From positions 22,501 to 86,500 of the forward strand of contig CAUYUJ010015019.1 in the NCBI GenBank assembly GCA_963575745.1: 64,000 nt of DNA, written 5' to 3'. Below are positions 1-9,714 of this stretch, piece after piece. The position numbers and the translations under genes were made by a program. How positions within the stretch are numbered: position 1 is the stretch's first letter; the number at the start of each line of letters is the position of its first letter. The notes beneath the pieces are model-generated. The model saw nothing but the letters and a program-made list of their open reading frames with translations, was not told where the DNA came from and did no database searches. Source of the stretch: Prorocentrum cordatum (taxonomy: Eukaryota; Sar; Dinophyceae; Prorocentrales; Prorocentraceae).

Positions 1-518
1 TGATGATGCTGATGATGATGATGATGATTCTGACTATGCTGGTGATGGTAATGATGGTGATGATGCTGATGATGATGATGCTGCCGATGATTATGATGTC
101 TGTGATGATGACGATGATCATCATGATGTCAATGTTGATGATGCTGATGATGATGCCGATGACGATGATGATGGTGATGATGATGAATCTGAGTGTGCTG
201 ATGATGCTGATGCTGCTGATAATGATGCTGATGATGATAACGATGATGATGCTGATGCTGATGCGGCTGATGATGCTGCTGCTGATGATGATGCTGATGA
301 TGATGGTGATGATAATGAAGATGATCGTAGTGATGGTGATGACTATGATTATGCTGGTGATGGTAATGATCATGCTGATGATGCTGATGCTGATTATGAT
401 GCCGATGATTATGATGACTGTGATGATGCTGATGATGATGCTGCTGTTGATGATGCTGATGATGATGATGGTGCTGATGCTGCTGATGAAGGTGATGATG
501 AGGATGAGGATGAGGATG

Positions 519-550
<32 letters not shown>

Positions 551-667
551 AATGGTGATGCATATGAATATGCTGATGATGATGTTGATGCTGCTGACGA
601 TAATGCTGATGATGATGATGCTGATGATGCTGATGATGCTGACGGTGCTGCTGCTGATGATGCTGAT

Positions 668-710
<43 letters not shown>

Positions 711-711
711 C

Positions 712-762
<51 letters not shown>

Positions 763-835
763 CGACCATGACCATGATGGTGATTGTGACGGTGATGGTG
801 ATGGTGATGGTGGTGATGATGACGCTGAGGAGTAG
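1..835. repeat. GAT/GCT trinucleotide array
   Basis: Nearly pure, slightly degenerate GAT units with GCT, GGT and GAC variants on the plus strand, continuing from the left edge of the window. Plus frames read as poly-Met/Leu or poly-Asp and the minus strand as poly-His/Gln, without any domain. Treated as a microsatellite rather than a gene. The same composition recurs at 8060-8335 and 22540-23490. Confidence 0.9.
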
Positions 836-842
836 GAGGAGG

Positions 843-1003
843 AGAATTAGGTGGAGGAAGAAGAGGAGGAGGCGGAGGAGGAACAGCAGGAACAGGAGGA
901 GAGGGAGGTCACGAACGACCTTCCTTCCAGCCGCCAGGAACCAGGAGGATGAGGATGAGGATGAGGAGGAGGAGGAGGAGGAGGAGGAGGAGGAGGAGGA
1001 GAA

Positions 1004-1034
<31 letters not shown>

Positions 1035-1870
1035 AGGAAGAGGAGGAGGAGGAGGAGGAGGAGGAGAAGGGGCAACAGCGGCAGCAGAAGGAGCATGAGA
1101 AGCAGGGGCATGAGGGAGCAGGGGTAGGAACGGGTGGAGGGAACGGGGAAAGAATGAGGAAGGGAGGAGCAGGAGGAGCCTGAGGAGCCGCAGCAGGGAG
1201 GCTCCCCATGGCGCGGACGAGGACGAGGAGGAGCGCGGTGCTCGCAGGCCTGGGCTTTGAGCTCGCTAAGAGAGGCCACCTGCCCACCGTGCTCGAGGCG
1301 CTCGCGCGCGCGCGTGCGTTCCCGCGTCCTGCTGCCGCCCCTCACCCGGGAGGAGGAGGCGGAGGAGGAGGAGGAGGAGGAGGGGGAGGAGGAGGAGGAG
1401 AAGGAGCAGGAGGAGGAGGAGGAGGGGGGCACGGATGGGGGAGCATGGGGGAGGATGAGGCGGAATGGACGGTAACGACGAGGGGTGAGGAAGAGGCATT
1501 CGGATGGGGATGAGGACGAGGAGGGCGAGGACGGGGACGACGAGGAGCAAGAGGACGAGGACGAGGATGAGAAGGACGAGCACGAGCAGGAGGACGAGGA
1601 GGAGGAGGAGAACGAAGAGGAGCCGGGGGAGGAGGAGGAGGAGGAGGAGAAGGAGAAGGAGGAGGAGGAGGAGGATGAGGACGAGGAGGCGCAGGCCCAA
1701 GAGGGCGCGCCCCCTGCTCCTCCGTGCCCGCACACCCTGTCCAGGGCCAAGGGCGCAGAGAAGTTTCGGTCTGGTCTCCTCCCCCTCCTCCTCCTCCTCC
1801 TCCTCGACCTGCTCCCCCTCCTCCTCCTCCACGTCCTCGTCCTGGTCGTCCTCCTTTTCCTTCTCATCTC
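843..1870. repeat. GGA arrays ending in an opposing TCC array
   Basis: Block of interrupted GGA arrays (about 843-1115, 1345-1430, 1515-1700) followed by a TCC array (about 1770-1870). The GGA and TCC parts are mutually complementary over roughly 100 bases and could pair as a hairpin with a loop of about 80 bases. Open frames here are poly-Glu, Arg, Ser and Leu. No gene was recognised in the spacers. Confidence 0.85.
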
Positions 1871-2350
1871 TCCATTCCCTTTCCTGATACGTAGTTCCTC
1901 CCTGTCGCACCCCGAGGCCAGTCGGAATGGCGGGCGGGGCGTTTCGCTTGAGACTTCTCTAGCATTCAGGATCCTGAAACATAGGAGTTGACAACTGTTT
2001 CAAAGATGGAGGGTGGGCTGTTTCCCAAATGTGGCTCTCGCCTCAGCGTCGCGTACAGTTCTTTTTTTTTCAAGAAGCGCATGAGTTTCACGGACCGAGG
2101 GCGGGCTGTTTTCAAACTGTGGTTCTCGCCTTAGCGCCGCGCACAATTGTTGTAGATCTTTGCAAGAATTTCACGGCTTGAGGGTGGGACATTTTCAAAT
2201 TGGGGCTCTCGCCTCAGAGTCGCGCAACTCTGTCGAAACCATTCCAAGAGTTTCACGCATTGAGGGCGGCTACTTTTTTAAAATTGTGGTTTCCACCTTA
2301 GCGCCACGCGCATTCGTTTTCAAACCTGTTCAAGGGTTTCACGGATTCCC
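1868..2350 (-). mobile_element. Family H composite element, copy 1
   Basis: On the minus strand this matches the elements at 21945-22410 and 54020-54612. It holds about four tandem units of 80-90 bp. On the plus strand each carries a version of GGCTCTCGCCTTAGCGCCGCGC followed by a TTTCACGGA-like stretch. After the units comes the shared end with GCGACAGGGAG on the element strand, next to the TCC array at 1770-1870. The side opposite the microsatellite looks truncated, because the terminal block seen at 54020-54100 is absent. Confidence 0.75.
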
Positions 2351-2790
2351 AGGGCGACCCTGCTGCTGCCGCACGCTGCGCTGGAGGCCGAGGCCGCGCT
2401 ATCTATCAGCAGTTCCTTTCATGCGCAAGGATTGTAACACGACGCCCACTCCTTCCAGTTCCCCCTGGCTTAGAGGGAGAGCGAGAGAGAGAGAGAGAGA
2501 ACAAAAAAAGGCCAGTCCTGGAGGTTGGATGGGCGATCGACTTTCGTCGCCCCCTCCTCTTTCTTCTCGTCGTCTAGTTCGACAGGCTAGGCGCCATGCT
2601 GGTCTTTCCTTGGGCGTTAACCTCTTCTCTCTTTTCCTCGTGGTCGTGCCCGCGCCGCCGCGTCCTGCCCTCCCGGGCCGATCCAGAGCTCCTCGTCAGC
2701 GTGGCGGCGGCCAAACGGGGGGGAGGAGAGGAAGGTGTGGCTGAGGAGGGGTGGAGGTGGGTGAGAAAGATGACCGGGAGAGTGAGGCAG
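2351..2790. other. No gene recognised; short GA tract
   Basis: Unique-looking sequence with a short GA run at about 2477-2502. No domain-like reading in any frame. Confidence 0.6.
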
Positions 2791-2791
2791 A

Positions 2792-2890
2792 GGAAGGAGA
2801 GGAGGAGGAGGAGGAGGAGGAGGAGGAGGAGGAGAGGAAGGAGGAGGGAGGAGGAGGAGAAGGTGGAGGAGGAGGAGGAGGAGGAAAGGG
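2792..2890 (+). repeat. GGA array
   Basis: Interrupted GGA/AGGAGA array of about 100 bases. It reads as poly-Glu, Arg or Gly depending on frame. Confidence 0.85.
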
Positions 2891-4205
2891 TTCGTGGAGT
2901 TTTGTCATTGTTTTCGGGCTTCTTGGGCCCTTCCTGGGCCCCTGGGCCATGAAACATCGACAAGTGGAAAGCCTGTCGCGGGGGAAGCCTCAGAGTAGAA
3001 CCATGAGAGAGAGAGAGAGAGACATCCGAAATCTGAAATCAGACTCGTCAAACATGCTACGGTGCCTAATGGGAACGTCCATGAGGAGTATAATTCTCGA
3101 TCAAAGTACGGATGCCAAGCTGACGCGACACCACCAGCATCAAACAAACACCGCCGAGAAAGGGCTTGTAGGACCTGCGCCGTCGGCAGTTCACGGGAAG
3201 CCCCAGGGTACAGGACCCGGGGAAGGCATCAGGGCCCGGGGCCTTTGCTCTCGGCGCCGTCCTTCTTTTCAAAGCGCTGCGTGTTCCCCGGGGCGCTCTT
3301 CCGTACGGTTTCTCTCTTCGCAGGCGGTTCTTCCCCCCAACCGCTGAGTACCGTCCGGAAAGTTTGGCCGCTCAGAACATTCAGGAGGGAGAGAAACACA
3401 CAGACACAATTAATCGTCGACTCCTCGGAAAATAGATAAATACGGGAAGAGAGGGGAAGACGAACACCGAGAAAATATGGGGAAATATGGTGAATCCTTG
3501 TATCGTGTAATTTTTTTGTGTGTCCCTGGGCTCCTTCAAACATGGAGGGGGCCCAGGGATACAAGCCGAGTTGGTTCTTCGGACACGCCCCTATCGCGGA
3601 CGGACGCCCCCCTTCGTAGATTTCGGGGTCGGGCCCAAAAATGCTGGTCTATTCGAAAACCCTATGAAGCCTCGGGTAGGGTCGACACATCCCCTGTTAT
3701 CTCCAGGGCGTGTGGGCGACGGTCGCACCATCCGTCTTCTGCCAGCTGGCAAAGCCGGCCATGCGCAGAGGTGTGTGTGGGGGAGGAGGGAACGTCTCTT
3801 AGAAGCGCCCTTGGTTCTCAGAAGGCGCGCGCCTTGCCTATAGACATGGGGTCGGCGCCTTCTAAGAAGCAGCCTCCTTCGAAGAAGCCCTTACCCCCTT
3901 TCACCCTACTTCTCTGTGCGCGCCGCCACAAATGGGTCGAGTTTTGAGCGGACATTGGCGCGTAAGCTGCCCGCGTAAGGTCGCGCGTAAGCGCCCTCGT
4001 TTCCCATGTGGCGCTCCGCGCCAGTGGCCCGCGCACAGCAGGACCAAGGTGTAAGAGGTCGGTTCGGGGACGTGTTTGTTGGATGTCCTTGTGCATCCTG
4101 GGGAGGGTACCCTTGGATGTCCTGTTTGTTTTGGCCGACGGAGGGTCTCATGTTCTCGAGGGATGTTCTTCTGGCCTGGGTTCGACTGTAAACTGTGGCC
4201 CCATA
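2891..4205. other. Intergenic stretch, nothing recognised
   Basis: Mixed-composition sequence of 1.3 kb, with a GA run near 3008-3025. Short open frames exist on both strands but none shows a recognisable domain, and none recurs in the window as a clear repeat. Confidence 0.5.
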
Positions 4206-4209
4206 CAGC

Positions 4210-4350
4210 CATAGTAAGGATGGGCACCCTTCCCAAGGGTACCCTTGCATCCTTGCCTTCTCGGTCCATCCTTGGCCACTTTCGTTGGCTGCGCCCCGCT
4301 CGAAGAGCTTCGAAATGGCCTTCCAAGGCCCTTGCATCCTTATCGCGCGT
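4210..4350 (+). repeat. Family K dispersed repeat
   Basis: Starts with AGTAAGGATGGGCACCC and ends with CCTTGCATCCTTATCGCGCG, so the ends form an imperfect inverted repeat around AGTAAGGATG. Closely related copies lie at 44734-44852 (best match), 25187-25360 and 35128-35230. Confidence 0.6.
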
Positions 4351-4417
4351 CCTCATGATACGGGTCGACTATGCCCCCTATTGCACGCCGCCGACAATGG
4401 ACAAAACGTGCAGTGCG

Positions 4418-4520
4418 TGGGGAAACCAAGAGGTACCGATACCGCTACTCCCCAGAGCTCTCCTGGGTTGCGTTCTGACCAGGATTCCGAGGCGAACCCA
4501 GCGGGCGGGGGTAAAGGTAC
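4418..4520 (-). mobile_element. Family C element, partial, reverse orientation
   Basis: The reverse complement matches one end of the family C copies at 11898-12062 and 28913-29077 (GGTACCGATACCGCTAC, then GCGTTCTGACCAG, then GAGGCGAACCCAGCG). The other half is missing and a family B element starts directly at the break. Confidence 0.65.
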
Positions 4521-4702
4521 CCATCGGTCAAGTAGGTATTTTTTGGATTCCCAGATTCCGCTCTACGTCAAGCGCCTTCCTGCTTCAACGATCGAGTGGC
4601 TTCACCTGTTCCGTCCCCTTTTCGGGGGCTTGCGGACACCCAATTTATTTGCAACGCCTTCCTACCTCGTGTTCAGACCTGCTTCTTCCGACCGACGGGC
4701 AG
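4518..4702 (+). mobile_element. Family B inverted-repeat element, copy 1
   Basis: About 185 bp with ends ACCCATCGGTC and CCGACCGACGGG, which are imperfect inverted repeats of each other. Inside are two copies of the direct motif CGCCTTCCTACTTCA-like. Shares length and layout with the copies at 9194, 10895 and 58731. Confidence 0.75.
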
Positions 4703-4925
4703 AGGTATGGTGACCTCTTCCTCCTCGGAGTGCGGGCGCCCGCCGATCTGGCGGCTGCCTTGCGAGAACTCCACGCAGGACCTGCTGCCCTGCCGGCGCT
4801 CCGAGAGGGGGAGCAGCGCCGACGCTCGCCGACCTGGCCTGGGGCCCTGGCCGGAGGGGCCCCCGGGGGGCCCTCCTGGGGGCACCGCTCGGACGTGTAC
4901 GCTCTTTCTTTCGCGGCGGGGGCCA
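4703..4925 (+). other. Open GC-rich stretch, no domain
   Basis: One plus frame is open and reads like an Ala/Leu/Arg-rich helix (GVRAPADLAAALRELHAGP), but I cannot link it to a family. It lies about 1 kb upstream of the PDZ exon and could be an upstream exon or chance. Recorded only so that it is not lost. Confidence 0.2.
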
Positions 4926-4929
4926 TCGA

Positions 4930-5100
4930 CTCCTCCTCCCTCCTCCCCCTCCTCCTCTTCCTCCTCCTCCTCCGCCTCTCCTCCTCCTCCTCCTCCTCTC
5001 CTCTCCTCTTTCTCCTCCTCCTCCTCCTCGTCCTCCTCCTCCACCGCCTTATCCTCCTCCTCCTCCTCCTCCTCCTCCTCGTCCTCCTCCTCCTCCGCAG
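4930..5100 (-). repeat. TCC array
   Basis: CTCCTC-rich array, GGA on the minus strand. Encodes only homopolymer-like peptides. Confidence 0.85.
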
Positions 5101-5267
5101 AAATAATGAAAGAGACCACGCCCTGGATAGGCCCCAGACCCCTCCCTTGGCATCGCTCGGCCGTGGGCGCTTTTTGATTCTCGGCGTGGGCCATCGAGGA
5201 GCCTCCTGGCCCATCTTGCAAATATCGGCAGCGAGCGAGTGGGGGGAAGTGAGAAGGAGGAGGCCCT

Positions 5268-5420
5268 CAGGGCTCGCAAGTCCCCCGGCCTTCCGAGAAG
5301 TTTCCCAAGCCCTCCCCGAAGACACACCAGCAAACAACAACTTCTCAGAAGGCGCGAGGGCTTCTGAGAAGAAGTCCCGCCGCCTTTCTGAGAAGGCCTT
5401 CTCCCTCTCACTTTCCCCCC
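5268..5420 (-). repeat. Family J (CTTCTGAGAAGG) repeat
   Basis: Several short palindromic motifs of the AACTTCTCAGAAGGC and CTTTCTGAGAAGGCC kind. The order of blocks is the reverse complement of 60000-60145, and 20205-20375 carries related motifs. Confidence 0.55.
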
Positions 5421-5584
5421 CTCCCCTCTCGCTCGCCGCCCCCCGCCCCCGCCCCAACAAAAACACGCGCGCGAGATCGACAACGTGTACGGGACAGGGA
5501 CGCCCGAGCGATGGCGAGCCTCGCGCTCCCCGCCCTCGCCTCTGCCGGGCTCCGCGAGGGCGCGTCGAGGCTTCGCTTCTGCGC

Positions 5585-5750
5585 TTGAGTCGGGCATGTG
5601 CCCCTACAGGAGGGATATCCAGAAACAGTTCCAAAAGTAGTCTGGGGACGATTTTTTGGTTTGTTTTTTATGGACTATGAACGAATATGTTTTGACACTC
5701 GTGCATTTCTCCTCCAAAATCCGCCTGTAGGAGGACATGGAAGACCTAAG
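5585..5750 (+). mobile_element. Family A inverted-repeat element, copy 1
   Basis: Terminal inverted repeats TTGAGTCGGGCATGTGCCCC and GGACATGGAAGACCTAAG, with the shared centre (AGTCTGGGGACGATTTTTTGG). Flanked by TCTGCGCT (5578-5585) and TCTGCGCG (5751-5758), a 7-of-8 match to an 8-bp target duplication. It ends 15 bases before the PDZ exon, so it lies inside the preceding intron if that exon call is right. Confidence 0.8.
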
Positions 5751-5765
5751 TCTGCGCGCGCGCAG

Positions 5766-5825
5766 GTGCAAGAGGACAGTCCAGCGTGGTGTGCTGGAGT
5801 CCGGGATGGCGACGGCATCCTCGAG
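5766..5825 (+). CDS. PDZ-domain protein, internal exon (part 1)
   Basis: Reads VQEDSPAWCAGVRDGDGILE. This is the classic PDZ core: V.E.SPA..AG(L/V)..GD.ILE, normally followed by VNG. The exon begins right after CGCGCAG (acceptor-like) and stops before GTGCGC (donor-like). Joining to 6192 gives GDGILE followed by VNGEST, which completes the ILEVNG motif in frame. PDZ domains bind C-terminal peptide tails of partners, but the rest of the protein is not visible, so its role is unknown. Upstream exons were not identified. The carboxylate-binding loop (GLGF) would lie further 5'. The domain call rests on the motif; the exon limits are inferred. Confidence 0.65.
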
Positions 5826-5856
5826 GTGCGCGCGGGGCACGCAAAAGTCAGGCGAT

Positions 5857-6030
5857 CGCAAACATGGATCAAGGAGGCGTGGATTAGCGGCTGGTCCCGT
5901 TTCCATGGGAACTCGCGGATTTCCGCCGTCGAACGAGGCGGCACCGGCCGCATTTTGGGGAAGGCACCTCCCCCGATCCATGGATTTGGCGACCGCGCGC
6001 CAAATTAGCGGATCGCTAATCCATGTTTGC
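5857..6030 (+). mobile_element. Family E inverted-repeat element, copy 1
   Basis: Ends CGCAAACATGGATC and ATCCATGTTTGC form a terminal inverted repeat. The interior matches 46771-46918 over GCGTGGAnnAGCG, CCCGTTTCC and GAACGAGGCGGCACCGGCCG. 174 bp. It lies inside the PDZ intron. Confidence 0.75.
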
Positions 6031-6035
6031 ATTCA

Positions 6036-6190
6036 CAAGCTTCTGGAATTCCGCGCGGGTTTCTTGAATCTGCGCTTGGCCCCCTGGCGGCGCCTCCGGC
6101 GCCGCCCCTGGCGCGCTCCACGCTCGAGAGAGGGGGGTCCGGCACAGATCCAAGAGATCCGCGCGGACCTTGTTGTTTTTTGTTCCTCTA
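6036..6190 (+). mobile_element. Family D hairpin element, copy 1 (intronic)
   Basis: Carries the family core GGCGGCGCCTCCGGCGCCGC. The arms CCGCGCGGGTTTCTTGAATC and GATCCAAGAGATCCGCGCGG are inverted repeats. It is shorter at the 5' side than the copy at 40713-40911. Its 3' end supplies the polypyrimidine-like stretch and TAG of the intron acceptor. Confidence 0.75.
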
Positions 6191-6191
6191 G

Positions 6192-6285
6192 GTCAACGGC
6201 GAGTCGACGCTGACCCTATCCAAGGCAGCGGTGGCCGAGGGGTCGGTCCTTCTGCGGACGTGTGCGGTCCATCTTTGTCTGGCAG
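6192..6285 (+). CDS. PDZ-domain protein, internal exon (part 2)
   Basis: Reads VNGESTLTLSKAAVAEGSVL, then LRTCAVHLCLA, with one base left over. It directly continues the ILE of the exon ending at 5825. VNG and the following helix-like AAVAEGS fit the second half of a PDZ domain. It is bounded by CTCTAG on the left and GCAG/GTACTGTG on the right, a good donor. No further downstream exon of this gene could be recognised: after 6286 the sequence runs into repeats. A pseudogene fragment is possible, but there is no stop or frameshift in either exon. Confidence 0.6.
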
Positions 6286-6602
6286 GTACTGTGCTTTCTT
6301 TTCGGACTTGCGCACATTGCGAAAACCGCTCGTGGACTATGTTTAGAGCTTAAGTTTTTTACTCGAGCACAAAACGCGCGTTATGTAGCCTCCAACCCAT
6401 CCGCCCACCCAGTAGATAACATAACGCCCTCAGCTTCACTCACCCCCGTTGCAGCAGCGTCCGTTGCTTGGCGCGTAGGTATGCCCGTCGTAGTGAGCGC
6501 GCAACGTGTTGTGTCATGTGCCAGCGGGCCCACCAACGGGCGTTATACGGCTTCCCAAAAACTTGACTTCCTACAGTCTGGGCCGTTTTTGATGAACCTG
6601 TC

Positions 6603-6810
6603 GCGCCGCCGATGCTGGCCCTCCGCGCTTCGGCGCGACGCGCTCGCCACGTCCCGAATCCCGAGCGTCCACGGCCCGAGCCTCTTCTCGGCCTCACGCG
6701 GAGTGGAGCGGCACGTTCTATCACCTTGCAGGGCACCGGGCACAGCGTGTCGCCGGGGCCGCCGCCGCGACACGCGAATGAAGGAAGCACCCCCGACCGT
6801 ACACATTGCG
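6603..6810 (+). repeat. Family L repeat, copy 1
   Basis: Shares with 28075-28310 the blocks GGCGCGACGCGCT..CCACGTCCC, GGAGTGGAGCGGCACG, GCGTGTCGCCGGGGCCGCCG and CCGACCG.ACAT, in the same order. A more distant relative lies at 43525-43660. Not coding by appearance. Confidence 0.6.
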
Positions 6811-7490
6811 CAAGCCTCTCCTGGAATAGATTCGGAAGGCCTAGCGGCCGGCGCCGCCGACCCTGAAGGGGGACGGCGACGACGGCGGCGGCAGCGGCGA
6901 CGACGACGACGCTGACGCTCTGGAGCCTTTCTTGGGGCTCTCTTGGGAGCCTCGTGGGCTCTGTTGGGACTTGGGCTGTGGCCGCGGCTGAGGCCAGGGC
7001 CAGGGCCAGGGCCGGGGCTGGGGCTGGGGCCGAGGCCGCAGGAACTATATCCAACTCGTTGCATCTGTGCTTGGGCAGTGCTATCTTATTCCGCTGCTCC
7101 TCAGCTATGTCGGAAACTGGACCATATACATTACTAGTGGCGGGATGTTTTTCAGTCCCAGAACTTCTGAGGGTCGGGGACGACGTCGGAGTGGTGTGGT
7201 GTATACTTTTTTCCCCGTTTTCCAGTGGAAACAACGAAACATGTATACACCAGGGTCCGGTATACACCAGGATCCGCCTTCCCGTGCGAGTTTCAGTGCG
7301 GGGCCGAAAAATGCGTCGGTGTATAGAGTTCGGTTCCTTACTATGCCCCCGCCACGCTGCATCTCCCCTGGTGTTGATGGAGGATGGGGGAGGTGGTAGG
7401 AAAGGGGGCAGGCCACGATGGCAGGGACAGCGAGGGAGGGGCGCAGGGAGGCGCGAAACGAGCACGGGTTGCTGGTGAAATAGAGGGCTC
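6811..7490. other. No gene recognised; short CCAGGG-type tract
   Basis: Includes a CGACGG run (6870-6913) and a GGCCAGGGCC/GGGGCTGGGG hexamer tract (6990-7040). Around 7195-7270 the words GTGTATAC and GTATACACC recur and can pair with each other. No coding signal. Confidence 0.5.
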
Positions 7491-7493
7491 TGC

Positions 7494-7651
7494 TTAAGTC
7501 GGGCCTGTTCCTCTACAGGAGGAATATTCAAAAAATGTAAACAATAGTCAGGTGACATTTTTTGACTATGTTTGGGCATTCTTGGAGTATTTTGGGGCTC
7601 TTTTAAATTTTTCGTTCAAAAACCCCCTGTAGGGGGACAGGCCCGACCTAA
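7494..7651 (+). mobile_element. Family A inverted-repeat element, copy 2
   Basis: Ends TTAAGTCGGGCCTGTTCC and GGGACAGGCCCGACCTAA. Interior includes ACAGGAGGAATATTCAAAAA. 158 bp. Flanks GGCTCTGC and GACTATGC match at 6 of 8, an eroded target duplication. Confidence 0.85.
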
Positions 7652-7748
7652 GACTATGCGGAACGAGCAAGGACGCTACGGAGCGAGCAAGGATTGCGGA
7701 GTGAGGGACAGCGGGGTACGATGCGGAACGGGCAAGGAATTCGCCCTC

Positions 7749-7888
7749 GGGTGCGCGAAGTGATTCGCGCTTCGCGGTTTGGCGCCGATTCCTCCTCATC
7801 GTTTTCTCCCCTGGGGCGCTGCGCGAGAGCGCGAAGTTGCTCGCGCTTCGCGCAGCGCGAAGCGCAAAGTCAGGCGCCCTTGCTTTTG
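7749..7888 (+). repeat. Family G (GCGCGAAG) repeat, copy 1
   Basis: Contains GTGCGCGAAGTGATTCGCGC, then CGCTTCGCGCAGCGCGAAGC, a dense set of inverted GCGCGAAG words. The same block order occurs at 52247-52390. Strong local hairpin potential. Confidence 0.65.
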
Positions 7889-8059
7889 GAAAAGATCATG
7901 CCGCAAGAGTAACGCTCACGCTGGGAACTCTGATAGCATCGAGCTGCCTGCGGCAAGTCCTGCCACCGTGCCAGCCCAGAATTCTGGGTGGCGATGGTTC
8001 GACAGGGCACGGGAGGCCGTCACATGTGGCGCCTCGTGTCTCCAGGATCGGAGGATTTG

Positions 8060-8104
8060 CGATGCTGTTGATGTTGAGGTTGATGGTGTTGCTGTTGATG
8101 TTGA

Positions 8105-8159
<55 letters not shown>

Positions 8160-8335
8160 GAAATCGATGCTGATGTTGGTCGTGCTGTGGATGATGGGAA
8201 TGATGATGACGATGCTGCTGCTGATGATGATGATGCTGATGATGCTGCTGATGCTGATAATGATGACGATGCTGATACTGATGATGCTGATGATGTTGAT
8301 GATGATGCTGTCGCTGCTGCTGCTGCTGATGATGA
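8060..8335. repeat. GTT/GAT trinucleotide array
   Basis: GTTGAT units, then a pure GTT run (8115-8160), then GAT/GCT units. It passes into a GGA array at 8336-8400. Confidence 0.9.
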
Positions 8336-8499
8336 TGAGGAGGAGGAGGAGGAGGAGGAGAGGGAGGAGGAGGAGCAGGAGGAGGAACAGCAGCAGCAGC
8401 AGCAGGAGGCGGACGAGGACGGCCGTCATATGTGACAGCTGTCCCCTTCACTATGTGAGCAGTTCTCACGGAACTCGTTCGGACCATTGGGGCTGTCTT

Positions 8500-9025
8500 A
8501 TTTCCCGTGGGCCAGTTTTGCGGGTCCCTTGCGGCCGCCTTGGGTTGTTGTGCGGCCCTCTCAGGCCGTCTTGTGGCTCTCTAAGGCCGTTTCGGGATCG
8601 TCTTGGCCGTATGGTGTGCATTTGGGGGGCGTCGTGGGGCCGTCTTGTGCAGCCGAAGGACCTTAGTGTTGGCTTGGGTCCCGTGGGATGCCCTCTTTGG
8701 CCGTCTCGGGGCCGTCCTCGATGCCTCTTGGGCCATCGTGAGACCTCTCGGGCCATCTTGGGGCCGTCGTGGAGGCGTCCTAGGCAGTCTTGAGCTGACC
8801 CAAACCCGAAAAGGCGAGAATGCGAACATCAATCAACAACCATCGGGAAATCAATGAGTTTGGCTTCTTCGGGCCCTGTTAGAGGTTCTCTTGTGGTCCT
8901 TTATGGCCTCGGAGGCACCCTGGGACGTCTTGAGGCCATGTTGGGCCGCCTCGTGGCTATCTTGGGCCGTCTTCAAGGCATCTCGGCCCATCTTGTCGTC
9001 CTTGGTTGCTTGCATGGGCCGCCTC
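8500..9025 (-). repeat. R12 (CCAAGAGGCC-type) degenerate array, minus orientation
   Basis: Plus strand shows many variants of CTTGGGCCGTCTTGG; the reverse complement is the array seen at 30690-33300. A non-array block at about 8785-8860 (CGAAAAGGCGAGAA, then GGGAAATCAATGAG) is the reverse complement of blocks at 32439-32520 and 32802-32880, so this is a dispersed composite repeat and not just low complexity. Confidence 0.65.
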
Positions 9026-9193
9026 GGAAGCTCGGGATGCATATCCATGGTGTTTTACGAGGGACCGTAGCCTCCAGTGCGAGGCCCAATCGTATTTACG
9101 AGGGGTCGTGGCCTCGGGAATGGGGGGGCGATGCATGCGGGGAACGCGGCTAAGGGTGTCTGTGCGTGTGTGTGTGTGTCTCTGGTCTGAGGA

Positions 9194-9379
9194 TACACGC
9201 CGGTCGTTGAAAGTAAGTATTTTTGGATGCCCAAATCCTAATCTACTTTAGGCGCCTTCCTACTTCAAGAGTCGAGCGGTTTTACTTCTTTCCTCCTCTT
9301 CAGGAGGCGGGCGGAAGTCCAATCTACTTCAACGCCTTCCTACTTCATGTTTCTACCCACTTCTTCCGACCGGCGTGTA
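9194..9379 (+). mobile_element. Family B inverted-repeat element, copy 2
   Basis: Perfect 13-bp terminal inverted repeats TACACGCCGGTCG and CGACCGGCGTGTA. 186 bp, with two internal CGCCTTCCTACTTCA direct repeats. The best-preserved ends of the family. Confidence 0.85.
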
Positions 9380-9639
9380 CAGAGCCCCTACCAGACGACC
9401 CTGGGCATTCTTCCACGCCTCAACGTGCACAGGGCACGGTGGCGGATGAGCTCACGGATGATCAATTGAACAGACGGTGCCTTGATCTGCGCGTCGGGCG
9501 CATGCTTCAAGGCTTGGGGCTGGTGCCGCCGACCTTGAAGGGGAACGACGACGACGATGGCGGCGCCGACGACGACGACGAAAAGATGATCCCTTGATCT
9601 GCGAGTCTGGCGCACGCTTCTGACCCGAACGGTTTTAGG

Positions 9640-9714
9640 GGGAGGAGGAGTGGAGAGGAAAAGGTGAAGGGGAGGAGGAGGAGGAGGAGGAGGAGGAGGA
9701 GGAGGAGGAGAGCT
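9640..9714 (+). repeat. GGA array
   Basis: Short pure GGA array. The flanks on both sides (to about 9190 and 10310) show no recognisable gene, only a GAC/GGC run at 9545-9585. Confidence 0.85.

Larger units (their letters stand above)
5826..6191 (+). other. Intron built from two inverted-repeat elements
   Basis: Begins GTGCGCGCGG and ends TTTGTTCCTCTAG, so it has GT...AG ends, and removing it restores the PDZ motif in frame. About 330 of its 366 bases are a family E element (5857-6030) followed by a family D element (6036-6190). The final TAG acceptor lies in the last bases of the D element. Confidence 0.6.

Noticed and set aside
3-1127. Met/Leu-rich and His-rich open frames at the left edge
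   Set aside because: Pure consequence of the GAT/CAT trinucleotide array; every frame is open.
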